Notes: generated from the letters alone by a model not told the origin. A stretch of DNA of 64,000 nt from Caulobacter segnis (GCF_019931575.1 NZ_CP082923.1:4092001-4156000); one strand, 5' to 3'. Positions 8,602-17,183 are shown, counted from the first letter of the stretch. Numbers and translations: made by a program.

Positions 8602-10578
8602 ATGTCTCGAGACGACCAAGCCCTGCCGTCCTATCCGCCCCTGGAGAGACGCGCCGTCTTTTCCAGCGCCATGGCCGACGCGGTGCCGATCCTGATCAGC
8701 TATGTCGATCGCGAGGAGCGCTATCGCTTCGTCAACCGGGCCTACGAGCGCTGGTTCGGCGTCGACCGCTCGCAGATCGAGGGCAAGACCCTGGTCGAGG
8801 TGCTCGGCGAGGAGGCCTATGGCCGGCTGCGCCATCACGTGGCCCGCGCCCTGGCCGGCGAGAGCGTCGTCTTCGAGGGCCAGGTCAACTACCAGGACGC
8901 CGGGCTGCGCCATGTCGAGGCCCAGTACGTGCCCGACATCGCCCGCGACGGCGAGGTCCCCGGCTACTACGTGCTGGTCACCGACATTTCCGAGAGCAAG
9001 AAGGCCGCCGCCGAGCTGGAGCGGATGCTGGCCGGCGAGCGCCGCCGCGGCGCCCTGCTGGACCTGGGCCAGAAGTTGCGCGACGAGGCCGATCCCGTCG
9101 CCATCGCCAAGACCGCGGCGCGCATGCTGGCCGAGCAGTTGGGCGTCGGCCGCGCCGGCTACGCCGAGCTGGACGAGGACGGGGTGGCCGTCATCGTGGC
9201 CGACGACGGTCGCGCCGGAAGCGGCGTCGTCCCGATGAAGGGCCGGCGGTTCCGCCTCGAGGACTTCGGCGCCCCGATGAGCGCCGACCTGCGCGCGGGC
9301 CGCACCCTGGCCATCGGCGACGTGGCCCTGGACGAGCGCACCAGCGGCGTCGACGCCCTGGAGGCCTACGCCGCCGTCGGCGTGCGCGCCTTCATGACCA
9401 TCCCGCTGATCAAGTCCGGCGAGCTGTCGGCCTATCTGTTCGTCTGCCACGACGCGCCGCGCGCCTTCGCCCCCGACGAGATCGCCTTCGTCTCGGACGC
9501 CGCAGAGCTGATCTGGACCGCCAGCGAGCGGGCCCGCTCGGACCAGGCCCTCAAGCGCGCCCAGGAGACCGAGCGCCTGCTGATCCGCGAGGTCGACCAC
9601 CGCGCCAAGAACGTGCTCGCCGTCGTCCAGTCGCTGGCCCAGCTGACCCCGTTCGAGCACAAGGACCAATACGTCCAGGCGCTGTCGGGCCGCATCGGCT
9701 CGCTGGCCCGGGCCCACAGCCTGCTGTCGACCGGCCGCTGGAGCGGCGTCGACCTGCACGATCTGTTGCGGCTGGAGCTGGATCCCTATGGCGGGTGCCG
9801 AGACGGCCAGGGCGGCGATCAGGTGACGATCGAGGGCCCGCCGGCCCTGATCGACGCCCAGGCCGCCCAGTCCCTGGCGCTGGTGATCCACGAACTGGCC
9901 ACCAACGCCAGCAAGTACGGCGCGCTCTCGCGACCGCTGGGCCGGCTGAGCGTGACCTGGACCTGGGGCGCCACTGGGGGCGCGGGCGAGGCGCTGAACC
10001 TGATCTGGCGCGAGGACGCCGGCGTCCATGTCGACGCCCCGGCCCGCCGCGGCTTCGGCTCGACCCTGATCGAGAGCGCGGTCAAGCAACTGGGCGGCCG
10101 GGTCGAGCTGATCTGGCGGCCGCAAGGGCTGAAGGTTCGGCTGGACATCCTGAAGGGCGCCCAGGCCCGGGCGGCCGAGAGCACGCCCGCCTATCGCCCC
10201 GGCCTCGCGGTCGAGGACAACCCCGCCCTGCGCGACCAACGCGTGCTGATCGTCGAGGACGAGGCGGTCGTGGCCATGGAGCTGACCCGCGTGCTGACCG
10301 CCGCCGGCGCCAAGGTCGTGGGCCCGGCCGGCACGATCGAGGAGGCGCTGAACCTGCTGGACGACCAGCCGATCGACCGCGCCCTATTGGACGTCAATCT
10401 GGGCGGCCGGCCGATCACGCCGGTGGCCAAGGCCCTGGCCCGCCGCCGGATCCCGTTCGTCTACCTGACCGGCTACCAGGAGCCCGACGTCGACGACGGT
10501 CCGGTCCTGCGCAAGCCCGTCGCGGCCAGCGCCCTGCTGGGCGCCCTGGCGCGCGGCGCGCCGGTCGTCGCGCAATAA
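8602..10578 (+). CDS. Hybrid HWE-family sensor histidine kinase: PAS, GAF-like, kinase, receiver
   Basis: A 658-residue soluble sensor kinase. The order is a PAS domain (about 20-135, ILISYVDREERYRFVN), a GAF-like domain (about 150-310), the dimerization/phosphoacceptor part with H333 in REVDHRAKN, and an ATPase domain with N-box HELATNASKYG. The WRE in NLIWREDAG is the mark of the HWE subfamily. A C-terminal receiver domain follows (RVLIVEDEAVV, phosphoacceptor D597 in LLDVNLGG, then FVYLTGY). There is no membrane segment, so it senses a cytoplasmic signal. No cognate regulator is adjacent, and the attached receiver may pass the phosphate on or act as a sink. The ATG at 8602 has only AGGA some 17 bases upstream. 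Confidence 0.9.
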   Translation: MSRDDQALPSYPPLERRAVFSSAMADAVPILISYVDREERYRFVNRAYERWFGVDRSQIEGKTLVEVLGEEAYGRLRHHVARALAGESVVFEGQVNYQDAGLRHVEAQYVPDIARDGEVPGYYVLVTDISESKKAAAELERMLAGERRRGALLDLGQKLRDEADPVAIAKTAARMLAEQLGVGRAGYAELDEDGVAVIVADDGRAGSGVVPMKGRRFRLEDFGAPMSADLRAGRTLAIGDVALDERTSGVDALEAYAAVGVRAFMTIPLIKSGELSAYLFVCHDAPRAFAPDEIAFVSDAAELIWTASERARSDQALKRAQETERLLIREVDHRAKNVLAVVQSLAQLTPFEHKDQYVQALSGRIGSLARAHSLLSTGRWSGVDLHDLLRLELDPYGGCRDGQGGDQVTIEGPPALIDAQAAQSLALVIHELATNASKYGALSRPLGRLSVTWTWGATGGAGEALNLIWREDAGVHVDAPARRGFGSTLIESAVKQLGGRVELIWRPQGLKVRLDILKGAQARAAESTPAYRPGLAVEDNPALRDQRVLIVEDEAVVAMELTRVLTAAGAKVVGPAGTIEEALNLLDDQPIDRALLDVNLGGRPITPVAKALARRRIPFVYLTGYQEPDVDDGPVLRKPVAASALLGALARGAPVVAQ

Positions 10579-10664
10579 ACCCGCAACACGCCGACACGCC
10601 GCTGACATGTCGCCGCGTGATTGAAAAAGCGCCGCCCGCGCCAAGTCCGCTCGATAGAGCTTGA

Positions 10665-10685
10665 ACTTGCAACTCGTTCTCAAGT
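10665..10685. promoter_or_regulatory. Candidate Fur-type box before the redox operon
   Basis: A 21-bp imperfect palindrome with perfect outer arms ACTTG and CAAGT and a centre containing GCAACTCGTTCTC. It is AT-richer than its surroundings and lies 40 bp before the GTG start of the PepSY gene. It resembles alphaproteobacterial iron-regulator sites only loosely. Confidence 0.35.
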
Positions 10686-10724
10686 AAGGACGAGCTTCTC
10701 CTCGCCAAGGTTACGCTCGTCCTC

Positions 10725-11354
10725 GTGAAATCCGCCGCCGATCAGCACCGACGCTCCTTCTGGCTGAAACAGCTGCATCAGTGGCACTGGATCAGCGCGG
10801 CCGTGTCCCTGATCGGCATGCTGCTGTTCGCGATCACCGGGATCACCCTGAACCATGCCGGCCAGATCGAGGCCAAGCCCGTGGTCGTGTCGCGCAAGGC
10901 GACCCTGCCGCCCGACCTGATGGCCCTGCTGGCCAGGGGCCCGGAAGAGGGCAAGCGCCCCCTGCCCATCCAGCTGGAGCCGTTCCTCGACAAGGCCGTC
11001 GGCGCCGACGTCGCGGGCCGCGAGGGCGAGTGGTCGGCCGACGAGGTCTATGTCGCCCTGGCCCGTCCAGGCGGCGACGCCTGGGTCTCGATCGACCGCG
11101 AGACCGGCGCCGTCGAGCACGAGAAGACCACGCGCGGCGTGATCTCCCTGCTCAACGACCTGCACAAGGGCCGCAATTCCGGCAAGGCCTGGAGCTGGTT
11201 CATCGACGTGTTCGCCGCCGCCTGCGTGATCTTCACGGTCACCGGCCTGATCCTGCTGCAGTTCCACGCCCGCGCCCGGCCGCTGACCTGGCCCCTGGTC
11301 GGGCTGGGCCTGGCCGCCCCCGTCCTTCTCGTCATCCTGTTCGTCCACCTTTGA
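10725..11354 (+). CDS. PepSY-associated membrane protein, first gene of a redox operon
   Basis: A 209-residue inner-membrane protein of the PepSY-TM type. A helix at about 22-44 follows the characteristic LKQLHQWHW. A periplasmic PepSY-like segment (DEVYVALARPGGDAWVSIDRETG) comes next, and two more helices lie at about 160-185 and 187-209. Several histidines sit at helix edges (HQWHW, LNHAG, NDLHKG) and could bind heme; this is inference. The GTG at 10725 is the only start that keeps the basic N-terminus. It is 10 bp before the DUF2271 gene. In such clusters PepSY proteins are thought to move electrons across the membrane to a flavinylated exported partner. Confidence 0.8.
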   Translation: MKSAADQHRRSFWLKQLHQWHWISAAVSLIGMLLFAITGITLNHAGQIEAKPVVVSRKATLPPDLMALLARGPEEGKRPLPIQLEPFLDKAVGADVAGREGEWSADEVYVALARPGGDAWVSIDRETGAVEHEKTTRGVISLLNDLHKGRNSGKAWSWFIDVFAAACVIFTVTGLILLQFHARARPLTWPLVGLGLAAPVLLVILFVHL

Positions 11355-11364
11355 GGCAGACCCC

Positions 11365-11895
11365 GTGAAGCGTTCGATCTCCCTGCTCACCTTCGCTGGC
11401 GCGGCCGTCGCTGGCGCCCCGGCGCTCGCCGCCGACCTGAACGTCACCGTCGAGGTGCCGAAGCTGACGGTGGCCGAGTACCATAAGCCCTACGTGGCCA
11501 TCTGGATCGAGAACCCGGCCGACAGCACCGCCGCCGGCACCCTGGCCGTCTGGTACGACGCCGACAACCGCGAGGACAAAGGCGCCAAGTGGCTGAAGGA
11601 CATGCGCCAGTGGTGGCGCAAGGCCGGCCGCGAAATGAGCTTCCCCGCCGACGGGATCAGCGGCGCCACCCGCGCGCCGGGCCCGCAGAAGCTGGTCTTC
11701 GCCGGCTCGAAGGGCGCGCTGAAGGACCTCAAGCCCGGCGCCTACAACCTGGTTGTCGAGGCCGCCCGCGAAGTCGGCGGCCACGAGGCCGTCCGCGTCC
11801 CGTTCACCTGGGGCCAAATGGGGGGCAAGCCCGGCAAACCGGCTTCGGCCAAGGGCGCGTCCGAGCTGGGCGCCGTCACCGTTTCCGTGAAGTGA
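11365..11895 (+). CDS. DUF2271 exported protein with an ApbE-type flavinylation motif
   Basis: A 176-residue exported protein (signal MKRSISLLTFAGAAVAGAPALA). The mature part matches DUF2271 (VTVEVPKLTVAEYHKPYVAIWIE, then VWYDADNREDKGAKWLKDM). Residues 96-102 are DGISGAT, the D-x-x-S/T-G-A-S/T signature that ApbE uses to attach FMN to a Ser or Thr, so T102 is the predicted flavin site. The GTG start lies 10 bp after the PepSY gene, and the next gene begins 8 bp after the stop. An ApbE and a flavodoxin-type reductase are in the same operon. The family call is firm; the FMN attachment is predicted, not shown. Confidence 0.82.
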   Translation: MKRSISLLTFAGAAVAGAPALAADLNVTVEVPKLTVAEYHKPYVAIWIENPADSTAAGTLAVWYDADNREDKGAKWLKDMRQWWRKAGREMSFPADGISGATRAPGPQKLVFAGSKGALKDLKPGAYNLVVEAAREVGGHEAVRVPFTWGQMGGKPGKPASAKGASELGAVTVSVK

Positions 11896-11903
11896 GAAAA
11901 GCC

Positions 11904-12839
11904 ATGACCTTCAAGAAGCGCCTACTCGCCGTCGCCGCTGTCGGCGTGGCCCTCGCCTTGCCGATGACCGCCTCGGCCCACCGCGGCTGGATCGTGCCGT
12001 CGGCCACCGTGCTGTCGGGCGACGTCTGGGTGACGTTCGACGCGGCCGTGTCCAACGAGCTGTTCTATCCCGACCACAACGCCATGCGGCTGGACGGCGT
12101 CGTCGCCACCGCCCCCGACGGCTCGGTCGACAAGATCCAGAACGGCGCCACCGGCAAGTACCGCTCGACCTTCGACGTGGCCCTGACCAAGCCGGGCACC
12201 TGGAAGATCGGCACGGCCAGCCAGAGCGTGATGGCCAGCTACACCGAGAACGGCGAGGTCAAGCGCTTTCGCGGCAGCGCCGAGGACTTCGCCAAGCAGG
12301 TTCCGGCCGGCGCCGCCGACCTGAAGACGATCAAGAGCTTCAATCGCAACGAGGTCTATGTCACCCGCGACAAGCCGACGACCGACGTCTTCAAGCCGAC
12401 CGGCAAGGGCCTGGAGCTGTCGCCGATCACCCACCCCAACGACCTGGTCGCCGGCGAGGCCGCCAGCTTCAAGTTCCTGCTCGACGGCAAGCCCGCCGCC
12501 GACCTGGAGGTGACGATCGCCGAGGGCGGCTCGCGCTACAGCCCGCGCCCGGACATCAAGGTCAAGACCGGCCCCGACGGCGTCGTGAAGTTCACCCTGC
12601 CGGAAGCCGGCATGTACTGGATCAACGCCTCGGTCCGCACCGGCGCCATGCCGGGCCGTGGTCCGGGCGGCCCCGGGGGTCCGGGTGCTCCGGGCGGCGC
12701 GCCCGGCGCGGGCGGTCCCGGCGGCGGGATGGGCGGCATGCCCGGCATGGGCGGCGGCCAGCAAGGCCCGGCCCAGCCCCTGACCGGCGACGGCTACAGC
12801 GCCGGCTTCACCGCCGTGATCGAAGCCCAGCGGCCGTAG
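11904..12839 (+). CDS. DUF4198 periplasmic protein with a Gly/Pro-rich tail
   Basis: A 311-residue exported protein (signal MTFKKRLLAVAAVGVALALPMTASA). The mature part starts HRGWIVPSATVLSGDVWVTFDAA, typical of DUF4198, a beta-sandwich family often found beside TonB receptors and metal or nickel uptake genes. Residues of about 245-285 form a low-complexity stretch of GGPGGPGAP and GGMGGMPGMGG type repeats, just before the final strand GYSAGFTAVIEAQ. The ATG at 11904 lies 8 bp after DUF2271. A terminator hairpin follows. Function unknown; it may be the extracytoplasmic ligand or metal-binding member of the redox operon. Confidence 0.8.
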   Translation: MTFKKRLLAVAAVGVALALPMTASAHRGWIVPSATVLSGDVWVTFDAAVSNELFYPDHNAMRLDGVVATAPDGSVDKIQNGATGKYRSTFDVALTKPGTWKIGTASQSVMASYTENGEVKRFRGSAEDFAKQVPAGAADLKTIKSFNRNEVYVTRDKPTTDVFKPTGKGLELSPITHPNDLVAGEAASFKFLLDGKPAADLEVTIAEGGSRYSPRPDIKVKTGPDGVVKFTLPEAGMYWINASVRTGAMPGRGPGGPGGPGAPGGAPGAGGPGGGMGGMPGMGGGQQGPAQPLTGDGYSAGFTAVIEAQRP

Positions 12840-12848
12840 TCGAAAATA

Positions 12849-12890
12849 CCGTGTCATCCCGGGCGGCGAACCCGGGATGACACGGCTTTT
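12849..12890 (+). terminator. Strong stem-loop between the DUF4198 and apbE genes
   Basis: CCGTGTCATCCCGGG and its exact complement form a 15-bp stem with a 7-base loop, followed by CTTTT. The element sits within the operon, so it may reduce expression of apbE and the reductase relative to the upstream genes rather than end the transcript completely. Confidence 0.75.
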
Positions 12891-12903
12891 GTTGTTGAAA
12901 AGA

Positions 12904-13893
12904 ATGCCCCGCGTCCTCGTCCCCGCCCTGACCACGCCGCCTGCCCGTCCCGTCGGCGGGACCGTGCGCGCGTTCGGCGGCGCGACCATGGGGACGACCT
13001 GGTCGGCCAAGGCGGTGCTGCCGGCCACCGCCGACCTCCCAGCCCTCGAAGCCATGGTCCAGCGCGCCCTCGACGCCGTGGTGCGCGAGATGAGCCCGTG
13101 GGAGCCGCTGTCGGACCTGTCCCGCTACAATCACAGCCCGGCCGGTAGTTGGACGCCACTGCCCGTCGCGACCGTCACGGTGCTGCGCCGCGCGATCGAC
13201 GTGGCCGAGGCCAGCGACGGCGCGTTCGACCCGACCCTGGGGGCGTTGGTCGACCTGTGGGGCTTCGGTCCGCGTCCCTTTTCCGGGGAGCCGCCGGCTC
13301 CCGCCGACCTCGCCGTCCTGCGTGGCGCCGGCGGCTGGAAGCGCCTGACGCTGGATGGCGACGCCCTGTTCCAGCCGGGCGGCCTGAAGCTGGATCTCAA
13401 CGGCATCGCTAAGGGCTTCGGCGTCGACCAGGCCGCCGCCGCCCTCGATCGGGCCGGCGTGAAGAGCTACCTCGTCGAGGTCGGCGGTGAACTGCGCGGC
13501 GTGGGCGCCAAGCCCGACGGCCAGCCCTGGTGGGTGGAGCTGGAGCGCCCGCCGACCGCCAATGATTCAGAGCAGACGCTCGTCGCCCTGCACGATCTGG
13601 CCGTCGCCACCTCGGGCGACTACCGCCGGTTCTTTGACCACGACGGCCGCCGCTACGCCCACACCCTCGATCCGGCCACCGGCGCGCCCAGCAAGACCCC
13701 CACCGTCAGCGTCACCGTGCTGGCCAGGGACTGCATGAGCGCCGACGCCTGGGCCACGGCCCTGACCGTCATGGCCCCGGACGCCGCCCTGGCCTTCGCC
13801 GCCGCCCACGATCTGGCCGCCCTGATCGTCAGCCGAGGCGCTTCCGGCCTGGAGGAGCGCCTGTCGCCGGCCCTGCGGGCGATGCTGGACTGA
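12904..13893 (+). CDS. FAD:protein FMN transferase (ApbE family)
   Basis: A 329-residue ApbE-family enzyme, which transfers FMN from FAD to a Ser/Thr of target proteins, normally in the periplasm. Visible blocks are GATMGTTWSAK at the start, DLNGIAKGFGVD, VEVGGELRGVG, ATSGDYRRFF, HTLDPATGAPS and MSADAWATAL. The natural substrate here is probably the DUF2271 protein encoded upstream. No hydrophobic signal or lipobox is visible in MPRVLVPALTTPPARPVGG. The only earlier ATG (12877) lies inside the terminator stem and adds just nine residues. It may therefore act in the cytoplasm, or its export signal is atypical. The next gene starts within 10 bp. Confidence 0.88.
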   Translation: MPRVLVPALTTPPARPVGGTVRAFGGATMGTTWSAKAVLPATADLPALEAMVQRALDAVVREMSPWEPLSDLSRYNHSPAGSWTPLPVATVTVLRRAIDVAEASDGAFDPTLGALVDLWGFGPRPFSGEPPAPADLAVLRGAGGWKRLTLDGDALFQPGGLKLDLNGIAKGFGVDQAAAALDRAGVKSYLVEVGGELRGVGAKPDGQPWWVELERPPTANDSEQTLVALHDLAVATSGDYRRFFDHDGRRYAHTLDPATGAPSKTPTVSVTVLARDCMSADAWATALTVMAPDAALAFAAAHDLAALIVSRGASGLEERLSPALRAMLD

Positions 13894-13900
13894 TGCCAGA

Positions 13901-15415
13901 GTGATGTTCGCCCTCGAAGCCTTCTCGCCCGAAACCCGCCGCCTGATCGCCGCCGGCGCCGTGACTGGGGTCTACGCCCTGTTCTGCGCGGGGATCGCCG
14001 CGCGCGAGGCCCTGCGCCGCGCCGCCGCCCGTCGCGAGGCCGAGGCCCTGTCGCGCGGCGCCGGCGAGCCCGTGCTGGTCGCCTATGCCAGCCAGACCGG
14101 CTTCGCCGAGGAACTGGCCAGCGCCACCGCCAAGGCGCTGTCCGAAGCCGGCGCGCCCGTCACCCTGCGCGAACTTGGCGCCGTCACCGCCGCCGACCTC
14201 ACCGGCCGCGCCCTGTTCGTGGCCAGCACTACCGGCGAGGGCGACGCCCCCGACCCGGCCCGCGCCTTCATCCGCGACGTGATGAAGGACGGGGTCGACC
14301 TTTCGGCCCTGCGCTACGGCGTGCTGGCCTTGGGGGACTCGACCTATGCCGCGTTCTGCGCCTTCGGCCGCTCGCTGGACGCCTGGCTGGCGCGATCGGG
14401 AGCTTCACCGCTGTTCGACCGGGTCGAGGTCGACGACGGCGACCCGGCCGCCCTGCGCCACTGGCAAGGGCAGCTCAGCCTCCTGACCGGCGTGACCAAC
14501 GCGCCCGACTGGAGCCGCCCCGCCTACGGCCGCTGGACCCTCACCGAGCGGACCTTGCTGAACCCCGGCAGCCCCGGCGGCGAGGCCTGGCACGTGCGCC
14601 TCGCCCCCACCGACGGCGCGACCTGGCAGGCCGGCGACATCCTGGAGATCGGCCCGCGCAACAACCCCGGCGAGGTCGCCGCCCTGATAGCAGCCCTCGG
14701 CCTGCCCGCCGCCGCCGCCGCCGCCGAGACGCTCGCAGGCCTGCGCCTGCCGCACGACCTGGAAGCCCTGAGCGGCCTGCCGGTCGAGGCCATCGCCGAG
14801 CGCCTGACCGCCCTGCCGCACCGCGAATACTCGATCGCCTCGCTGCCGTCCGACGGCGGGGTCGAGTTGATCGTCCGCCTGACGCCGCGCGCCGACGGCC
14901 AGCCGGGCCTGGGCTCGGGCTGGCTGTGCCGCTTCGCCGAGGTCGGCCAGGCGATCGACGCTCGGGTGCGGACCAACCGAAGCTTCCATGGCCCCGACAA
15001 GGCCCGGCCGCTAATCCTGATCGGCTCGGGTACGGGCCTGGCCGGCCTGCGCGCCCACCTCAAGGCCCGCGCCGTCGCGGGCGCGAGCCGCAACTGGCTG
15101 GCGTTCGGCGAGCGGACCCGCGCTCACGACTACTTCCACCACGCCGAGATCGAGGGCTGGAAGGCCGACGGCGTGCTGGAGCGCCTGGATCTGGCCTTCT
15201 CCCGCGACCAGGCCGACCGGATCTACGTCCAGCACCGCCTGCGCGCGGCGGCGGACTCGTTGCGGCAGTGGGTCGCCGACGGCGCGGCGATCTATGTCTG
15301 CGGTTCGCTGGAGGGCATGTCGCGCGATGTCCACACAGCCCTGGTCGAGGTGCTGGGGGCCGATGTGCTCGAGCGTCTGACGGACGAAGGACGGTATCGG
15401 CGGGACGTGTACTGA
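13901..15415 (+). CDS. Membrane-anchored flavodoxin/FAD/NADPH reductase (CysJ-like)
   Basis: A 504-residue diflavin reductase. A membrane helix at about 14-34 (LIAAGAVTGVYALFCAGIAA) is followed by a flavodoxin domain (VLVAYASQTGFAEELA, ASTTGEGDAPD, ALGDSTYAAFC). An FAD domain follows with REYSIAS, and a nucleotide domain with LIGSGTGLAGLRAHL and YVCGSLEGMSRDV. The order matches sulfite-reductase flavoprotein/cytochrome P450 reductase relatives. It should carry electrons from NADPH through FAD and FMN to a membrane partner, here most likely the PepSY protein. The start is GTG 13901 or ATG 13904, 8 to 11 bp after apbE. It is the last gene of the operon, convergent with mobA across a repeat. Confidence 0.88.
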   Translation: MMFALEAFSPETRRLIAAGAVTGVYALFCAGIAAREALRRAAARREAEALSRGAGEPVLVAYASQTGFAEELASATAKALSEAGAPVTLRELGAVTAADLTGRALFVASTTGEGDAPDPARAFIRDVMKDGVDLSALRYGVLALGDSTYAAFCAFGRSLDAWLARSGASPLFDRVEVDDGDPAALRHWQGQLSLLTGVTNAPDWSRPAYGRWTLTERTLLNPGSPGGEAWHVRLAPTDGATWQAGDILEIGPRNNPGEVAALIAALGLPAAAAAAETLAGLRLPHDLEALSGLPVEAIAERLTALPHREYSIASLPSDGGVELIVRLTPRADGQPGLGSGWLCRFAEVGQAIDARVRTNRSFHGPDKARPLILIGSGTGLAGLRAHLKARAVAGASRNWLAFGERTRAHDYFHHAEIEGWKADGVLERLDLAFSRDQADRIYVQHRLRAAADSLRQWVADGAAIYVCGSLEGMSRDVHTALVEVLGADVLERLTDEGRYRRDVY

Positions 15416-15427
15416 ACCCCATAAGTT

Positions 15428-15531
15428 CCGCTCATCCCCGGGAAAGCGGGGACCCGAGCGGTGTTGGCCATCAAGCGCCGCGCACCAAAGTCTCGCTCAG
15501 CTTGGATCCCCGCTTTCGCGGGGATGAGCGG
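15428..15531. repeat. Inverted-repeat element spanning the 3' end of mobA
   Basis: The arms CCGCTCATCCCCGGGAAAGC and GCTTTCGCGGGGATGAGCGG are near-perfect complements around a 35-base centre. It differs in sequence from repeats A-C. It encodes the last residues of MobA ([10 protein letters not shown]) and its stop, and lies between two convergent genes, where it could terminate both transcripts. Confidence 0.75.
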
Positions 15532-16039
15532 TTTTGGTGAGGGCTTTGAATTCCTCCAGCGTATTCGCTCCCCGCAGACGCCCCATCGCGCCTTCCGGTA
15601 CCGGCAAGCTCGCCAGTCCCGCCCGCTCCACGAACCGCCGCAGCGGCCAGCCGGCATCGGCTTCGGCAGGGATCGCGCCCGCATCCAGCACCATCGGCAC
15701 GGGCAGCCCCTCGTAGTAGCCGCCCGCCGCCAGCAACGGGGCCAGGTCCTCGGGCGTCATCGTCGGCGCATCCACGGCCAGCACGAGCAGCCGCGTGGTC
15801 CCCAGCGCCGCGGCGCCGGCCAGCACGCCGCCGACCGGGCCCGCGCCGGCCTCGTCGTCCGGAACCCAGGGCAGGCCGAGATCCGCGCCGGCGGTGACCA
15901 GCGCCTCGGCCCCGACCGCCCGCGCCAGATCCGCGACCCGGTCCACCGCCCGCCGCCCGTCCCAGTCGAGCAGCGCCTTGTCGCGCCCCATCCGCCGGGA
16001 GCCGCCGCCGCACAGGATGATCGCGCCGAGAGAAGCCAT
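15497..16039 (-). CDS. mobA: Molybdenum cofactor guanylyltransferase
   Basis: A 180-residue MobA, which links GMP from GTP to molybdopterin to make the guanine dinucleotide cofactor. The N-terminal nucleotide-binding loop [19 protein letters not shown] (residues 8-26) is diagnostic. [14 protein letters not shown] carries the metal-binding Asp, and the protein normally ends near [10 protein letters not shown]. The final ten residues come from the repeat element, so the gene has been extended by it. It is convergent with the reductase gene and divergent from the LacI-type gene, whose start is 88 bp away. The product is cytoplasmic. Confidence 0.88.
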   Translation of the reverse strand: MASLGAIILCGGGSRRMGRDKALLDWDGRRAVDRVADLARAVGAEALVTAGADLGLPWVPDDEAGAGPVGGVLAGAAALGTTRLLVLAVDAPTMTPEDLAPLLAAGGYYEGLPVPMVLDAGAIPAEADAGWPLRRFVERAGLASLPVPEGAMGRLRGANTLEEFKALTKTAHPRESGDPS

Positions 16040-16126
16040 GTCGCGGTCTTAGCAGGATTTCCCGCTGCTCTTCCAAGCTCTACCCGAAGCGGTCTAGTGT
16101 CCGGCCCGCAAAGGGACGGAAAAAGA

Positions 16127-17182
16127 ATGAGCCAGCCTGCCGAGCGCCAGCGTCGTCGTACGACCCAGAGCGCCACGATCCGTGACGTGGCCGCCCGCGC
16201 GGGCGTGTCGCCGATGACCGTGTCGCGGGTGATCAATCGCGAGAGCACGGTCAAGGAAGAGACCCGGGCCCTGGTCGAGAAGGCCATCGCCGACCTCAAC
16301 TACGCCCCCAACCCCGCCGCCCGCAGCCTGGCCGGCAGCGCCCCGTTCCGCATCGGCCTGCTCTACGACAATCCCTCGACCGGCTACCTGTCGGAATTCC
16401 TGGTCGGGGCGCTGGACGAGAGCAGCCGCACCGGGGCCCAGATCGTCATCGAGAAGTGCGCCGAGCCCGAGCTGGCCGGCGCCACCCTGGCCCGCCTGCT
16501 AAAGACCGGCGTCGACGGCCTGATCCTGCCCCCGCCACTGTGCGAGTCGCCCCAGGTCCTGGCCGAGGTGAAGGCCGCCGGCGCGGCCGCCGTGGCCGTC
16601 GCGCCCGGCATGGCCAGCAGCGACATGGCCACGATCCGCATCGACAACGAAGCCGCCGCCTTCGAACTGACCCAGCACCTGCTGAGCCTGGGCCACAAGC
16701 GCTTCGGCTTCATCAAGGGCCACCCGAACCAGACCGTCAGCCAGCAGCGCCTGGACGGCTTCATGGCCGCCCTCAAGGCCGCCGGGATCCCGATGGAGGA
16801 CATCCGGGTCGAGCAGGGCTACTTCACCTATCGCTCGGGCCTGGAGGCGGCTGAGCGGCTGCTGGGCGTCGAGCCGCGCCCGACGGCGATCTTCGCCGGC
16901 AATGACGACATGGCCGCCGCCGCCGCGGGCCTGGCCCATCGCCTGGGTCTGGACGTGCCGGGCGACATCTCGATCGTCGGCTTCGACGACACCTCGATCG
17001 CCGACAACATCTGGCCGGCGCTGACGACCGTCCACCAGCCGATCGCCGCCATGGCCCGCGCCGCCGTGGACCTGGTGCTGGAGGAAATCCGCCGCCACCG
17101 CGACGGCGGCGGCGAGCCCCGGCAGCTGATGCACCCGCACACGCTGATCGTGCGGGATTCGAGCGGGCCGGTAAGCGAGTAA
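16127..17182 (+). CDS. xylR: LacI-family repressor, probable XylR
   Basis: A 351-residue LacI/GalR repressor. The helix-turn-helix is TIRDVAARAGVSPMTVSRVIN (about 18-38) with hinge NPAARSLAG. The ligand domain has FAGNDDMAAAAAG and VGFDDTSIADNIWPALTTVHQP. It resembles C. crescentus XylR, the xylose-responsive repressor of xylX. In C. crescentus the published xylR is far from xylX, whereas here it lies just upstream of xylX in the same direction, separated by an inverted repeat and the xylX promoter. The ATG at 16127 follows AGGGACGGAAAAAGA. D-xylose would be the inducer. Which of the operator types in the window it binds is an inference; the AGCGCT site at 17402 is the best candidate. Confidence 0.82.
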   Translation: MSQPAERQRRRTTQSATIRDVAARAGVSPMTVSRVINRESTVKEETRALVEKAIADLNYAPNPAARSLAGSAPFRIGLLYDNPSTGYLSEFLVGALDESSRTGAQIVIEKCAEPELAGATLARLLKTGVDGLILPPPLCESPQVLAEVKAAGAAAVAVAPGMASSDMATIRIDNEAAAFELTQHLLSLGHKRFGFIKGHPNQTVSQQRLDGFMAALKAAGIPMEDIRVEQGYFTYRSGLEAAERLLGVEPRPTAIFAGNDDMAAAAAGLAHRLGLDVPGDISIVGFDDTSIADNIWPALTTVHQPIAAMARAAVDLVLEEIRRHRDGGGEPRQLMHPHTLIVRDSSGPVSE

Positions 17183-17183
17183 A

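Noticed and set aside
15461..16126. N-terminal extension of the LacI-type protein back to 15461
   Set aside because: The extension runs antisense through mobA and the repeat; the ATG at 16127 has a ribosome binding site and starts the standard LacI N-terminus.
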